From the NCBI RefSeq assembly GCF_001949145.1, contig NW_019091374.1, positions 1,165,657 through 1,229,656 of the forward strand: a DNA stretch of 64,000 nt, in the 5' to 3' direction. This document shows positions 63,915-64,000 of this stretch, in pieces. Source of the DNA: Acanthaster planci (taxonomy: Eukaryota > Echinodermata > Asteroidea > Valvatida > Acanthasteridae). The stretch's first letter is position 1; each line of letters opens with the position of its first letter. The notes under the pieces are model-generated. The model was not told the DNA's origin. It ran no database searches and was given only the letters and a program-made list of their open reading frames with translations. Both the position numbers and the translations under genes were made by a program.

Positions 63915-64000
63915 CGTCGTGAATATTTTTGTGACGTGGTGAATTTATTCACGACTTGTCGCAAACATTATGCAACGTCGTGAATTTATTCATGACTAGT
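63915..64000. repeat. Palindromic CGTCGTGAATTTATTCACGAC repeats
   Basis: CGTCGTGAAT, GTGAATTTATTCACGAC and CGTCGTGAATTTATTCATGAC occur in sequence, each inner core being self-complementary (GTGAATTTATTCAC). The window ends inside this array. Confidence 0.7.

Larger units (their letters stand above)
58841..64000. other. Repeat-rich region without an intact gene
   Basis: It contains a dispersed repeat copy (59394-59646), CGACG-rich inverted repeats (60470-60895 and 61985-62180), a short duplicated segment (60880-60935 resembling 61120-61178), a 290-base gap and a foldback element (63345-63560). Palindromic repeats lie at the right edge (63915-64000). Frames here follow the repeats and match no family I know. 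The stretches 59650-60400 and 62200-63180 show nothing recognisable. Confidence 0.5.

Overview
This is a window of nuclear DNA from an intron-rich animal. It holds three multi-exon genes set among many small non-autonomous DNA transposons, a tRNA-derived SINE and several minisatellites. No prokaryotic, CRISPR or operon features are present. The proteins, the GT-AG introns of roughly 0.3-3.5 kb and the very frequent palindromic ACATGTAC runs suggest a marine invertebrate deuterostome. A cephalochordate such as amphioxus is my best guess, but a sea urchin or hemichordate cannot be excluded from sequence alone. Ns at 28198-28199, 29409 and 61534-61823 show this is a draft scaffold.

Layout. Positions 1-2.7 kb hold upstream DNA with foldback repeats and a hAT-like MITE. 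Positions 2704-17160 (+) hold a complete 14-exon gene for the catalytic subunit of glutamate-cysteine ligase (GCLC, 642 aa), with all exon phases resolved. Positions 17.2-21.4 kb are intergenic or 3' DNA with another hAT-like element. Positions 26417-31449 (-) hold the coding exons of a Ral small GTPase (204 aa), probably with a long 3' untranslated region down to about 21.4 kb. Its second coding exon is present twice, within a roughly 1.2 kb tandem duplication. Positions 31.5-46.4 kb are a repeat-rich stretch upstream of the Ral coding region that may contain its 5' non-coding exon(s). Positions 46.4-51.5 kb are intergenic, with GC-rich minisatellites and a strongly structured segment. Positions 51490-55004 (+) hold an 8-exon gene for a methylthioribose-kinase-like protein (382 aa). 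Positions 55-64 kb hold no intact gene that I can support. They contain a frameshifted coiled-coil pseudogene, CGACG-rich inverted repeats, an assembly gap and foldback elements.

Relations. GCLC makes gamma-glutamylcysteine, the rate-limiting step to glutathione. MTR kinase belongs to the methionine salvage pathway. Both concern sulphur amino acids, but the genes are 34 kb apart and separated by Ral, so I do not infer co-regulation. The points most worth following up are the duplicated Ral exon (silent differences only; a double-inclusion transcript would frameshift), the presence of an MTR-kinase-like gene in an animal, an antioxidant-response-element match in a MITE end just upstream of the GCLC start codon, a nested MITE with a perfect 9-bp target-site duplication, and an array of nuclear-receptor-like half-sites at 35.3-35.7 kb.
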